A program made the position numbers and the translations under genes. The notes under the pieces were generated by a model that searched no databases, was not told the origin of the DNA, and worked only from the letters and a program-made list of their open reading frames with translations. A stretch of 64,000 nucleotides of DNA from Hydra vulgaris (taxonomy: Eukaryota; Cnidaria; Hydrozoa; Anthoathecata; Hydridae): contig NC_088931.1 of NCBI RefSeq assembly GCF_038396675.1, positions 73,240,001 through 73,304,000 of the forward strand, read 5' to 3'. Positions 54,507-64,000 of this stretch are shown here, in pieces (positions within the stretch are counted from its first letter, which is position 1; each line of letters starts with the position of its first letter).

Positions 54507-56640
54507 AGGTGTGTCGATTTTTTTTATTTATTTTATTTCAAAAATGGCAAGGTTTCTTTTGGTGAAGAATTTTATGAAGATTACAAATCTGCAAAAAAGA
54601 AATTAAAAAAAAATTATGTCTTGCTGGGTAGGTGAGCGTTATTTTGAATAGGAAAATTACTAAAATGTGATTATTTAACAGAGCAAAACTATAATTAAAA
54701 AATAAAAATTTCTAAAATTTTTGATTAACTCACTAATTGTTATGTTGAATTTTAAGAAAATTGATCATTTGGTTCAAAAAGTCATAAAAATAAATACAGA
54801 AAAGGTATTTTTGTGAAGGGGTATTTTTATAAAAATAAAGCACTTTTTTTATATTTTAGACAAAGAATATTACGGTAAAGTGTGTTGCTTTTTTTCCTGT
54901 TTTTATCAAAACTTTAAAAGTAATGGGAGTTCAGTTTTATGGGGAATTTTATAAGGAATCTGAATCTGAAAAAATAAATAAAAATAAAATATGTCTTGTT
55001 GGAAGGAATGCTTAGTTTTCAACGAAAAAATGTCTAAAATATGAATAATTAAAGAGAAAAAATTATAAATTAAAAAAAAAAACTTTTCAATTATTTGATA
55101 AACTTTATATAAATGTTAAACTTTAAAAAATTTTATAAAGTCAAAAAAATAAACACACAATGGGGGCTTTTGTGAAGGTTGCTTTTAGAAAAATAAGTCG
55201 ATTTTTTTATATTTTAGACAGTGAATGTTATCGTGGGGTGCGCTTTCTTTTTTAAAACTAATAATAAGTCAAAAACTTTTTTATAACAAACAGTATATTA
55301 TATACTAATACATTTATAATAAATGTTATACAATAGTGATGTCTTTATTAAAATTTACATATAGTTAATAATTAATAGTTTTATAAATTTTTTTTTAAAA
55401 TTGGTGAGTTCAACTAAGTTATATTTCGTATTGCTTGTGCTCATAAATATCCTACTCGCATATGTTTTTGTACAAGCCTCTGTAATCTATATTAAACATT
55501 AAAAACAATTTTGTCATTAACAAATTTTAAATAAGTTATTATGTTCTTGTAACTGTATAAAAAAGAAACCTGCTTAACGCAACGTTTGATCCCAGCGGGC
55601 ATTTGTTTTTTAAAAAGTTACGTTCTAAATGTATTTTAAATGCCTTTTAAACGTTTTCTAAACGTTCTTCCGTAAAGAACTTTTAAAAGATGTTTAAATA
55701 ATGTTTAAAAGACATTTAGAACGTAACTTTTAAAAACAAATGTCCGTAAGGATGGACTGGGAATGGTATGGCTAATCTGGAACAACCATAGGCTTGTGAA
55801 AATATTTTCTGACTTCATGGGTTGTGAGGCTTGTGGTAAGTTGTGGTTCGTATATTGAATCTTTCGACTTAATTAAATTGGTCAATTTATTAGCATCAGT
55901 ATTTATGCATGGGGTTTTGTGAATTCCTACTGAAACTCTCCGAACTGAGTATTATCATCTTCCTTTCTAATCTCTAGCACCTTTTTCAATCTTAACTTTC
56001 GTTCCTCTTCATCTTCGGAACACAAAAGAGTATGAATAATGCATTTACTAATTGCAAATAATTGAAAAGTTTTTTTTTTTTAATTCATAATTTTTTCTCT
56101 TTAATTATTCATATTTTAGACATTTTTTCGTTGAAAACTAAGTGTTCCCTCCAACAAGGCATATTCTATTTTTATTGATTTTATCAGATTCAGATTCCTT
56201 ATAAAATTCCCCACAAAAATGAACTCCTCTAACTTTTAAAGTTTGATAAAAACAGGAAAAAAACAACACACTTTACCGTAACATTCTTTGTCTAAAATAT
56301 GAAAAGTGCTTGATTTTTGTAAAAATACCCATCACAAAAATTCCTTTTCTGTATTTATTTTTATGACTATTTGAACCAAATGATCAATTTTCTTAAAATT
56401 CAACATAACAATAAGTGAGTTAATCAAAAATTTTAGAAATTTTTATTTTTTAGTTATAGTTTTGCTCTGTTAATTAATCACATTATAGTCATTTTCCCGC
56501 TCAAAACAACGCTGACCCGCCCAGCAAGACATTATTTAAAAAAGATTTTTTTTGCAGATTCGGAATCTCCATAAAATTCTTCACCACAAGTAACTTTGCC
56601 GATTTTGAGATTGAAAATAAAATCAAAATCGACACACCCT
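54507..56640. mobile_element. Foldback DNA transposon with ~570-bp inverted arms
   Basis: The left end AGGTGTGTCGATTTT and the reverse complement of the right end AGGGTGTGTCGATTTT begin inverted arms that match over about 570 bp (54507 to about 55080; about 56060-56640). ATTGTAAA flanks both ends (54499-54506, 56641-56648), an 8-bp target duplication. The left arm is itself built of about two direct repeats of about 355 bp, recognisable by TATGTCTTGCTGG or TATGTCTTGTTGG and by ATATTTTAGACA. No transposase frame exists in the 1-kb centre. An 8-bp TSD points to a hAT, P or related superfamily; undecided. Confidence 0.8.
55598..55745. mobile_element. Small palindromic MITE nested in the foldback element
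   Basis: CATTTG followed by AAGTTACGTTCTAAATG (left) is mirrored by CATTTAGAACGTAACTT and CAAATG (right). The arms are about 45 bp, the total about 150 bp. AGCGGGC precedes the left arm. Confidence 0.7.
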
Positions 56641-56649
56641 ATTGTAAAG

Positions 56650-57280
56650 GGCTTCGTGATAAGGTCCTGAGATCTTCTAAAGTCCTGCCAGTAATATATT
56701 CAATGAAAATTTACATTGTACTTATTATTCTAGCAAAAAAAACAAAAAAAAAAACAAACAATAAAAATGTTAGTAGTTTATTTGGTGGTAGGGTGGTTAC
56801 CAACAGAAAATAATGATTTTTCTCCGTCAATAAATTTTTCGGAAACATATTTATTAATCAGATTAACAAGAAATGTCTAGTATTGTTTCAATTGTTTTCT
56901 ATCGTTAGCATCGTTTCTTCGGAAAACACAACCACGATAGCAAAATTTTGCACCCTTCACAAAATGAGGAAGATGTAAAAGCAAAAAAAAAAAAAGCCCT
57001 GCTTACGTCACTGTTATCAGAAGCAGGGTGATCATGATGATTATAGGCTTTACCTGACACTATTATACATACCTTTAATTAATAGAAAATAAAAACATAC
57101 CTTTAATAAATAGAAAATAAAAAACATATAAAATATAAACAAACCTTTAAAAGATAGAAGAAAAAAAGGATTGAAAACCAGAAAAGTAAATAGCGTTAAA
57201 AATGTATTAAAGATAGTTCATGTTATTAATTAAAAAAATCATTTTATTTGTTTTAAACTTTTTTTTTTTTTTGTTAGTGT
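56650..57280. other. AT-rich DNA, no gene recognised
   Basis: ACATACCTTTAATAAATAGAAAATAAA-type short repeats lie near 57060-57140. No coding sequence. Confidence 0.45.
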
Positions 57281-57289
57281 TTGTTTTTT

Positions 57290-60000
57290 AGATCGCGTTC
57301 GATTTATTTTCAAAGTGTTATCTATTAAAAACAAGATACTACGAACAAATTACAATTAAAAACAAGATACTAAGAACCGTTATTATTGATTTTTCTGATC
57401 ATCTCCCCATTTTACACATTGCACGTGGTATTCTATCTAATAGTGATAATAAAAAATGTCTTGTCACTGAAAGAAACCTCACTAAAAAAAATCTCGATAG
57501 TTTAAAAAAACTATTTGAGGAGTCCTGAAAAAATGTATACTTAGCTAAGGATCAAAATCAAGCATTTAACAACTTTACGGCTACTTTTAAATATATTTTT
57601 AATACTGTCTGTCCAATAATAATATCTGAAGTAAAAAATAAAGAGTTAAAAAATCCACGGATTAAGAATAATCTTATAAAATCGTCTAAAAAAAAGCAAA
57701 AACTTTATATAAAATTTTTGAAATCAAAGGATGAAAGTGATGAAAAAACATACAAAGCCTATAAACAGTTTTTTCTAAAAAATATTAAACAAGTTAAAAT
57801 AATGTATTATTATAATCTGCTAAATAAAAATAAATTAGACATAAAAAAAACATGGTCAATTATAGACGAAGTTAATAATAGAGAAAAAAAGAAATCCTTA
57901 AGAATACCTCAAAAAATATTTTGTGATATAAATACATTACAAATGAATCAGATATTTATCATGAACTTAACAAACACTATGTAAATCTTGGTCCCAGTCG
58001 AGCTTGAAAAATAGTGATGCCAAATAAGAAGTTTGATGAATTTATTGGAGGAAAACCCTTATCATGCATATCAAATGAAAAAATATCCTATAAAGAGTTC
58101 AACAAAGCTCTGACTGAACTAAAGCGAAATAAGTTATGCCAATTGACTTATTTCAATAAACACCGTCCAATTTCCTTCCTCCCAGTGTTCTCTAAAGTTT
58201 ATGAAAAAGTAATCTACAATCGATTTTATAATTACTTGAAGTTAAACAAACTTTTATTTGAAAATAAATTTGGTTTTCAAAAAAGTTGTTCAACAGAGCA
58301 TGCTATCATTGAACTTACTAATAAAATATTTCAATTTTTTGATAAAGGAGATCATGTACTGGGAGTATTTATAGACCTTTCAAAGGAGCTTGATACAGTT
58401 GAGCACAACATCTTACTATCAAAATTAAAACATTATGGTATCAAAGAACTAATGTATAAATGGGTAAAAAACTATCTGAGTAACAGATATCAGTTTGTAA
58501 TAAACAAAGCGTCAAGTGTTCTTAATATTAAATGTGGGGTCCCTCAAGGCTCAATCTTAGGACCGTTATTGTTTTTAATTTACATCTATGATACGCATAA
58601 AGCATCATCTATAGTGTCTTCAATAATGTATGCTGATGACACAACTTTATTTTATAATCATATAATTTAAATGATTATAAAATAAATAAATATAAAACTT
58701 TATTTTATAATCATTTAAAACCGATGTTTGTAACAATGAATACTGAAATGGAAAGCTTTAATGTATGGTTTAGAGCAAATAAACTATCAATAACCTCTGA
58801 AAAAACTAACTATATCTTATTTTATAAAACAGATCAATCAATGTCTCTACCGTTAAAAATTCCAGAGTTGCTCATTAACAACGCAACAATAAAACGGGAA
58901 AAATATGCAAAGTTTCTTGGTGTTCAAATTGATGAAAATTTATCATGGAGAAATCATATTGGACACATTGAATCAAAAATATCATCTGCAATAGGTATTT
59001 TATATAAATGTCATCCGTTTATTGACTTCTGTTCCAGAAAAAAACTTTACTTTAATCTAATTCATAGTCATCTCAAATATGCTAATATAGTGTGGGCTAA
59101 TACACACAAAACAAAATTAATCAAACTACAAGGCTTGCAAAACCATGCTTGTAAAGCAATTCATTATTTAAGTAGAATAGAAAATCCTTCTAATGCGATG
59201 ACAAATATGAAAGTCTTAAACATGGAAAAACTTAATTCATATCATATTCTTATTTTTATGTTCAAGTATAAAAATAATATGCTACCAAACTCTTTGTTAG
59301 ACATATTTTCGTCATCATTTTTTCAAGCTTATAATCTGCGATCAAATAGCTTCCATAACTATTATATTAAAAAAACTAAAACCCGGGGTTCTGAATTTTC
59401 AATTATGTTACAAGGCTCCAAAACATGGAAAAACTTGAAAAATAAAAAATTAAAAGACTTAAATAGAATTTCGTTGTTTAAAAGTTAAGCAAAGCTGCAT
59501 ATTCTTAGTTTGTAAAAATGATTGCAATAAATAAAAAATGAAAAAATATAAAAAGTAAAAAAAAAATAATAAAACATGAAAAAAAAGAAAATAAGAACAT
59601 TAGAAATAGTAATTGCAAAGCTAATTACAAAGAAACTATTTCTAAATTTACTTAAACTAACTTTTTACATAAACATAGATATTTCTTTAACAGTGCCAAA
59701 TGACGCTGTGAAAGGAATCTGCGAAAAGATTTATTTTGGAGTTTTATACCCAAAAATGCTGAATCTTTTTTGATTTCCTTTTTTTTGGTATTAAAGTTTA
59801 GAAAAATAAATATGTATAATAGTTATTACACCAGAATTTATATTAAAGTTTGCATCAATATTATATTAATGTATCAATATTATATTAATGTATATTTATC
59901 AATCTGATACGTAATGATTTTGTATATATATTTACTTCTTTTCACGATAATAAATGTACATTTTATATGGTATACCTGGAGAAAAAAATAAATAAATAAA
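57290..60000 (+). mobile_element. LINE D, best-preserved non-LTR retrotransposon
   Basis: Coding traces start with the end of the endonuclease (IIDFSDHLPIL near 57385), run through the connector (57718-57984) and the reverse transcriptase (58014-59488), and are followed by a 3' UTR ending GGAGAAAAAAATAAATAAAT near 59995. The 5' part (ORF1 and most of the endonuclease) is missing, as usual for LINE copies. LINE E (36.3-37.6 kb, minus) is a near-identical relative. Confidence 0.88.
58014..59488 (+). pseudogene. LINE D reverse transcriptase
   Basis: Frame 1 (58014-58670): NKHRPISFLPVFSKVYEKVI, QKSCSTEHAIIELTNKI, FIDLSKELDTVEHN (usual DLSKAFDTVDH, Asp kept), [18 protein letters not shown] and intact YADD (SIMYADDTTLFYNH). 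The block normally preceding CQLTYFNKHRPIS is deleted. Frame 2 (58724-59488, 254 codons): FNVWFRANKLSITSEKTNYI, FLGVQIDENLSWRNHIGHIE and a complete C terminus to ISLFKS. The two frames are separated by a small tandem duplication (CTTTATTTTATAATCAT at 58642 and about 58697) that adds a stop and a shift. Otherwise well preserved. Confidence 0.9.
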
Positions 60001-60880
60001 ATAAATAAGTTTAGAAGACCGAAAAAAGTTTAAAAACATTAAAAAGTGTTGTTTTTTTTTTTAATTGAGAGATTGCCTGTCGCAACCAAAGCCTTCAGTC
60101 AATGTAGCGGTACTCCTCGCATGTTAAACCTATTTGTCAGTTGATGTATCCATTTGACCATCTAATTAGGAAGCGGAGTAAGGATGAAGGTGGTTTGAAG
60201 GCGATTTTTAAATTTTTATGATTGGTTAATCGATTCGGAAAAGAACGAGGAGGCGAGGAGGGGGGGGGGATTAATTTGGTTGAACCAAACTATCTAATAA
60301 TGTAAAAAAGGAAGATGGAGTGGGTGTGTGTGTAGGTAGGGAGGAGGGTAGGATTACAAGTTTTTTAGTTGATTTTTTCAGAATATTAGTCTTTTTTTGT
60401 TCTTAATCTATGTAACAATGAAATTACGTTATATATTGCATTTGCTAATTTTGGGCCCTATTGGAAATGTAGCTTTTTTTTCCGTTTTAGTAATACCTAA
60501 TGGAAAATTTTTTAAGAATTTTGGGGCAACAGGCTTTGGAGGAAACCTTGTACTTAGTAGCCGCGGTACTGTAAACATGCATACATGCGGGGGCGATGGG
60601 GGCAATTAACCTATCCCCTCCTTTAAATATTTTGAAAATAATTTTCTTTTTAAACTTATATATTTAGCTGAGAAGTTGTTTGAAAATGAAAGTAAATTAA
60701 GGAGGCTGTTTAAATGTGATAAAAAATTTGAATAAACTTGTTATGTGCAAAAAAAAAATTGGACTGATAGGATATCGACGACTCTGCATGGTAACAATAC
60801 GGGTTTCGAAGTGGGCAGGGGGGAGGGGAGCAACATACAACTCAACCTAGACCCGGCACTAAACATGAGTAGTCATTTTA
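60001..60880. other. Intergenic DNA, no gene recognised
   Basis: A G-rich purine stretch lies at 60240-60350. The 70-codon frame at 60397 is not recognised and probably spurious. Confidence 0.4.
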
Positions 60881-60883
60881 ACA

Positions 60884-61340
60884 ATGCTTAAAAAAGATTG
60901 TGGCAGACCAAGACTACTTAAAAAAATTAGATATTTGGTAACACTTCTTGCAGCAGAACTTATTTACCAGTTGACTATTAAACCCGTCTTAACCTACTGT
61001 GAAAATCTTTGCCTCAACCTACCAAAATCAAAAGCAGAGAAGCTAGACTCTTTGCATACACGTGAATCTCTTATAATAAATGCAAACAGCGAGCACGCAG
61101 TTCAGCATTCTCGCAAATTCTCGTTGCATATTGTCTATTAACGAAGCAATGCGAGCAATTTTTTCTTGCTGAAACTTTTCTAATTACTTTGAAGTTGTCA
61201 ACCATTCAAAAGCAACAATAAAAATAACAGCAAACTAATTAAAGTTCCAAAAATCTGACTTAAATTTGATAAAAGTTTTTTCTATTACTCTGGTGCAAGA
61301 GTCTATAATGATCTACCTAAGGCAAACGTAAAGGAGGGGG
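60884..61340 (+). pseudogene. LINE G reverse transcriptase C-terminal remnant
   Basis: AAELIYQLTIKPVLTYCENL and LPKSKAEKLDSLHTRE match the C-terminal region after the polymerase domain of CR1-like LINEs (the PVLTYC block). Near 61275, FFYYSGARVYNDLPK corresponds to the usual end block (NDLP). Upstream catalytic motifs are missing. Confidence 0.6.
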
Positions 61341-61344
61341 TAGT

Positions 61345-61950
61345 GTGTAGGGGTGTGTAACCCCTTCCCCATCAAGTAATTTTTTTTCCCCCTCCTGGTG
61401 TCGTTGCCTCTGTAATCTATTTGTCAGTTGATGTTGTATGAACTAAAATGTATTTTAAAATTTCGGTGTGGTCCGTTGTAGTCCGGTGTGATTCCGTAAA
61501 AATGTAAATAAAAATTTTGTTTTTTAAATCGTTATAGTAGTAATAATAATAACCATTATAATAATCAATAATAAATCAATATATTAGTAACAATAATAAC
61601 AATGATAATAATAGTGATAAATATCACAGATAAATATCAAAATATATTAATAAGTAACGTAATAACGACTGTAATAACGACAGTAATAATAAATGTAAAA
61701 TAAATATTTTATTTACATTTTTATTACTATTATTTTTACTTATATATAATATAGCTTCTGTAGTATAGTAGTTAAGAAGTTATAATACACAATACAGTGA
61801 AATAAAAATTCTTAAGCTATTTATTAAAACTGTCATTCTTTTATTAATTTTAAACAAAGATTACTAATACTGATTTTCATAAAAATTATTATAGTACTTT
61901 ATCTTTGTTACATCTTAAAAACACTAACTGACAAACAGTGTCAGAGTTTG
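61345..61950. other. AT-rich DNA with a hAT-like end and a tRNA-like A box
   Basis: GTCGTTGCCTCTG, ending near 61412, resembles a solitary hAT right end (reverse complement CAGAGGCAACGAC). TAGTATAGTAGTTAAG near 61768 looks like a tRNA A box, with no B box or cloverleaf. AATAAT repeats lie at 61540-61720. Confidence 0.4.
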
Positions 61951-61959
61951 AACGCTTAG

Positions 61960-63290
61960 GGCAAATAATCAGGCCAAACTAACTTAATACCCTTTCAACA
62001 GGAGCACTTCTTGCAGGTACCACAAAAGCATACATGCCAGCACTTTTTAGGATTGGTAATTTTTGCCAGTGCATTTTTCGAAATTAGGGACAGTCTATGT
62101 CTAGGGTGCCAAAATTAGATGCAAACACTTCATTGATTAGTTCCTCATAACATTAAAACTGAGTATCAAAACTTTTTGCATGTGGTTATGATATAGCTCC
62201 AGTCTGACTGACAGGTGTAGTTCTACGATATGAGTTCAAGGATGAATTAATCCTCAGCTTCTTAGGGTAAAGGTTTTCTGATAAGACTTTTTGTCATGGT
62301 TGCATGGGTATGGCTAAACTGCTTGTTGCAGAACTGAAAAATGTTTGAAAGAATATTTGTCTTTAAGTTGTCTGTTTGGCCTGGATTGATATGAAATAGC
62401 TTCTCAGTCAAAAGAAGCAAAAATTGAGATCCAAAGCTGTAACGATAATATATACCGTGTCATCAATTAGTAGTTTCTCATCTATTGATGAGATAAAGTC
62501 AACATTTGGAAATATACCAGAAAATCTTTTTGAAGACTTTTTTGCAATGGACAGATAAGTTATATTTTTTACCGGACAGATAATTTATATTAAATTGTTC
62601 CAGGTGACTACGCAGCCCAACAATAGAAAAAACTACTGATGAAACTGTCGCATTTTTTTCACCTTAAGTCATATCAGTGGCTTCAAGAAATGTTTGCAAT
62701 AAATCAACAAGTTCTATATGTTCCACATATTTTCTTTTATTTAGTATTAGATTGCAGTAACTTAAATCATCGAGTAGGTTTTTTTTTTCACCCAAAGTGA
62801 CAATGCTTTTTATGTGGCAGAATGTGAAATTCCATCTTGTTGCGTTAACTCAAGGAATACCCTGCTTGGAGCCAAACATTTTTTCAAAAGCCTCTTTAAA
62901 TTTTGTACTAGTATGAAGTAAAGTATATATACTTTGGATGCTTTAGCTTGAGCAGAGAAAACTTTTGCTTTGTTGGGACCATCACCAACAGCTAATTGTA
63001 GTGTGAGAGCAGAATAACTTAGTTTGATAATCTCTTGCCTTGGGTTAAGCTGATTGAAATTTTGGATTAATTTGTCTGGTGCTATGATGTCTTCCCACAG
63101 GACTTGCGTAAATAAATTTCTTGTTTCGTTTATAGCAAGAAAACTGCAAGCTAACCGGAAAAAAGAGAAAGATCTTCCAAAACAGAAGAAAGAATGTAGA
63201 TGGTAGAATGTAGTGCGTAGAATAAAGGTTCGAAAATGAAGATCGTAGAATAAAGTGTAAAATAGTTGAGTATCTGAAATGGGAAATGAA
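61960..63290 (-). pseudogene. hAT transposase pseudogene (BED-finger type), C-terminal part
   Basis: Minus strand: RQEIIKLSYSALTLQLAVGD and NLKRLLKKCLAPSRVFLELT (63050-62840); IFPNVDFISSIDEKLLIDD near 62510; INEVFASNFGTLDIDCP near 62130; then KLPILKSAGMYAFVVPARSA with PVERVLS near 62010, which is the hAT C-terminal dimerisation region (APVERVFS type). Stops and shifts separate the parts. It is a different hAT lineage from the ZMYM1-type copies. Confidence 0.65.
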
Positions 63291-63304
63291 CCTATGATTG
63301 TCAT

Positions 63305-63620
63305 GACTAATCACTTAAATGACTGATGTTTGTGTGATACTTAAGAATCAAGGAGGAATGTAATTATATTGTGAAAAAACTCAAAAACAGTTAGTGATGA
63401 CTTTGTGGTTTGCGATTTGCATAGTTTTTAAAATGTTTACATGGTTTTAATATATTTATTTGAGGTTTGTAATATAGTATAAATTATTGAATGAATTTAT
63501 AAGAAAAGAAGTAAAGCAGAAGTTAGATAACATGATAGTAAAATGTGATAAATTTATCGTTGTGCTTATTGCAAGAAAACTGCATTATATTTGTGTATAT
63601 ATGCATATTATTTTAATTTT
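63305..63620. other. Region upstream of the exostosin gene
   Basis: AT-rich with no coding frame. It ends in TTTTAATTTTTAG, a splice acceptor 11 nt before the ATG. Confidence 0.4.
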
Positions 63621-63634
63621 TAGATTTTAATATT

Positions 63635-64000
63635 ATGAGACTGGTACATCGTTATATGGTGTTATCTATTTTGTTATTTTTTTTAATATCCATAATTTTA
63701 TTTGACTATCTGAGATTTTTGAAAAAATCTAAAGATTCATTTACTACATTAAATTTGTCTAATGGATATCGAAGCCATGTTGTTACCCTAACAGATACAT
63801 CTCCAACTAATAAAAAATGTCGTTTTCATTCTTGTTTTAATCATTTTTTGTGCAAGCTGAATAGTATGCATCAAATTAAAGTATATATATATCCCAATAA
63901 TGAATATCGAACATCAAACAATGAAAAAATATTCATGGAAGAAAGTTTTGAATTTAATCTGATAAAAGAAGCAATTGAAAAAAGCCAATATTTTACTGAA
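63635..64000 (+). CDS. Exostosin family glycosyltransferase (EXT2/EXT1-like), 5' part
   Basis: A frame of 122 codons, open at the window edge. ATG at 63635; MRLVHRYMVLS leads into one hydrophobic segment (residues about 8-24: MVLSILLFFLISIILFD), the signal-anchor of a type II Golgi/ER membrane protein. The stem holds KKCRFHSCFNHFLCK (residues about 64-78) followed by IKVYIYPNNEY, the Cys-rich start and KVYIYP block of the exostosin domain. EAIEKSQYFTE corresponds to the AI-x-x-S-x-[YF]-[YF]-T block. EXT1/EXT2 form the heparan sulfate polymerase complex. The Cys pattern and KVYIY favour EXT2, but EXT1 or EXTL3 are possible. An acceptor-like TTTTTAG ends at 63623, 11 nt before the ATG, suggesting a 5'-UTR intron or spliced-leader addition. 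Confidence 0.8.
   Translation, partial: MRLVHRYMVLSILLFFLISIILFDYLRFLKKSKDSFTTLNLSNGYRSHVVTLTDTSPTNKKCRFHSCFNHFLCKLNSMHQIKVYIYPNNEYRTSNNEKIFMEESFEFNLIKEAIEKSQYFTE

Noticed and set aside
60397-60609. 70-codon frame with a hydrophobic start as a small secreted protein
   Set aside because: No family, no splice or poly(A) support, next to low-complexity G-rich DNA.
61760-61800. tRNA gene near TAGTATAGTAGTTAAG
   Set aside because: A-box-like word only; no B box, anticodon stem or cloverleaf could be built.

Overview
The window looks like nuclear DNA of a cnidarian, almost certainly Hydra. It is very AT-rich, full of TA and TATG microsatellites and packed with hAT, Tc1/mariner and LINE-type elements. 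It carries an achaete-scute bHLH gene with a very typical basic region. It also carries, at the 5' end of a LINE insertion, a 47-nt stretch that closely resembles the Hydra spliced leader B as I remember it. There is no prokaryotic gene organisation.

Host-type genes are few. (1) An achaete-scute (ASH) gene on the + strand: exon 1 46908-47885, a 1.7-kb intron, exon 2 49600-49692. An E-box cluster lies about 0.45 kb upstream. (2) The first 122 codons of an exostosin (EXT-type heparan sulfate glycosyltransferase) gene, 63635 to the right edge. (3) Minus-strand exon-like pieces (27424-26438) that include a RING plus zinc-finger segment resembling the N-terminal region of RAG1. (4) A possible last exon of an unknown gene at 315-461.

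The rest is mobile DNA. From left to right: SINE and LINE remnants (1.0-2.5 kb); a TATG array; a decayed unrecognised transposon-type gene (5.6-7.5 kb); and a compound TATG/TA microsatellite (9.7-19.0 kb) into which one complete hAT element (10216-14043, 8-bp TSD) and two Tc1-like elements (14942-17082, 17177-18845) have jumped. The first Tc1 element has what looks like a heat-shock promoter. Next is a LINE (about 19.2-24.4 kb) broken by a second, spliced-leader-bearing LINE (21592-23524). Then come the RAG1-like pieces, followed 300 bp later by a 2.4-kb element with CACAGTG termini (27728-30107) holding two 0.65-kb tandem units. After that: an unrecognised TE gene with an internal inversion (30.6-32.1 kb); hAT pseudogenes (32.9-35.1, 39378-42583, 62.0-63.3 kb); and LINE copies (36.3-37.6, 42.7-43.8, 52.4-53.7, 57.3-60.0, 60.9-61.3 kb). 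A foldback element with about 0.57-kb arms and an 8-bp TSD occupies 54507-56640.

The most notable points are: the RAG1-like zinc-finger fragments beside an RSS-like terminal-repeat element; the spliced leader at the 5' end of a LINE copy; the heat-shock-element array in a Tc1 transposon; and repeated inverted duplications inside transposon coding sequences. All family calls come from reading motifs by eye. No search was run.
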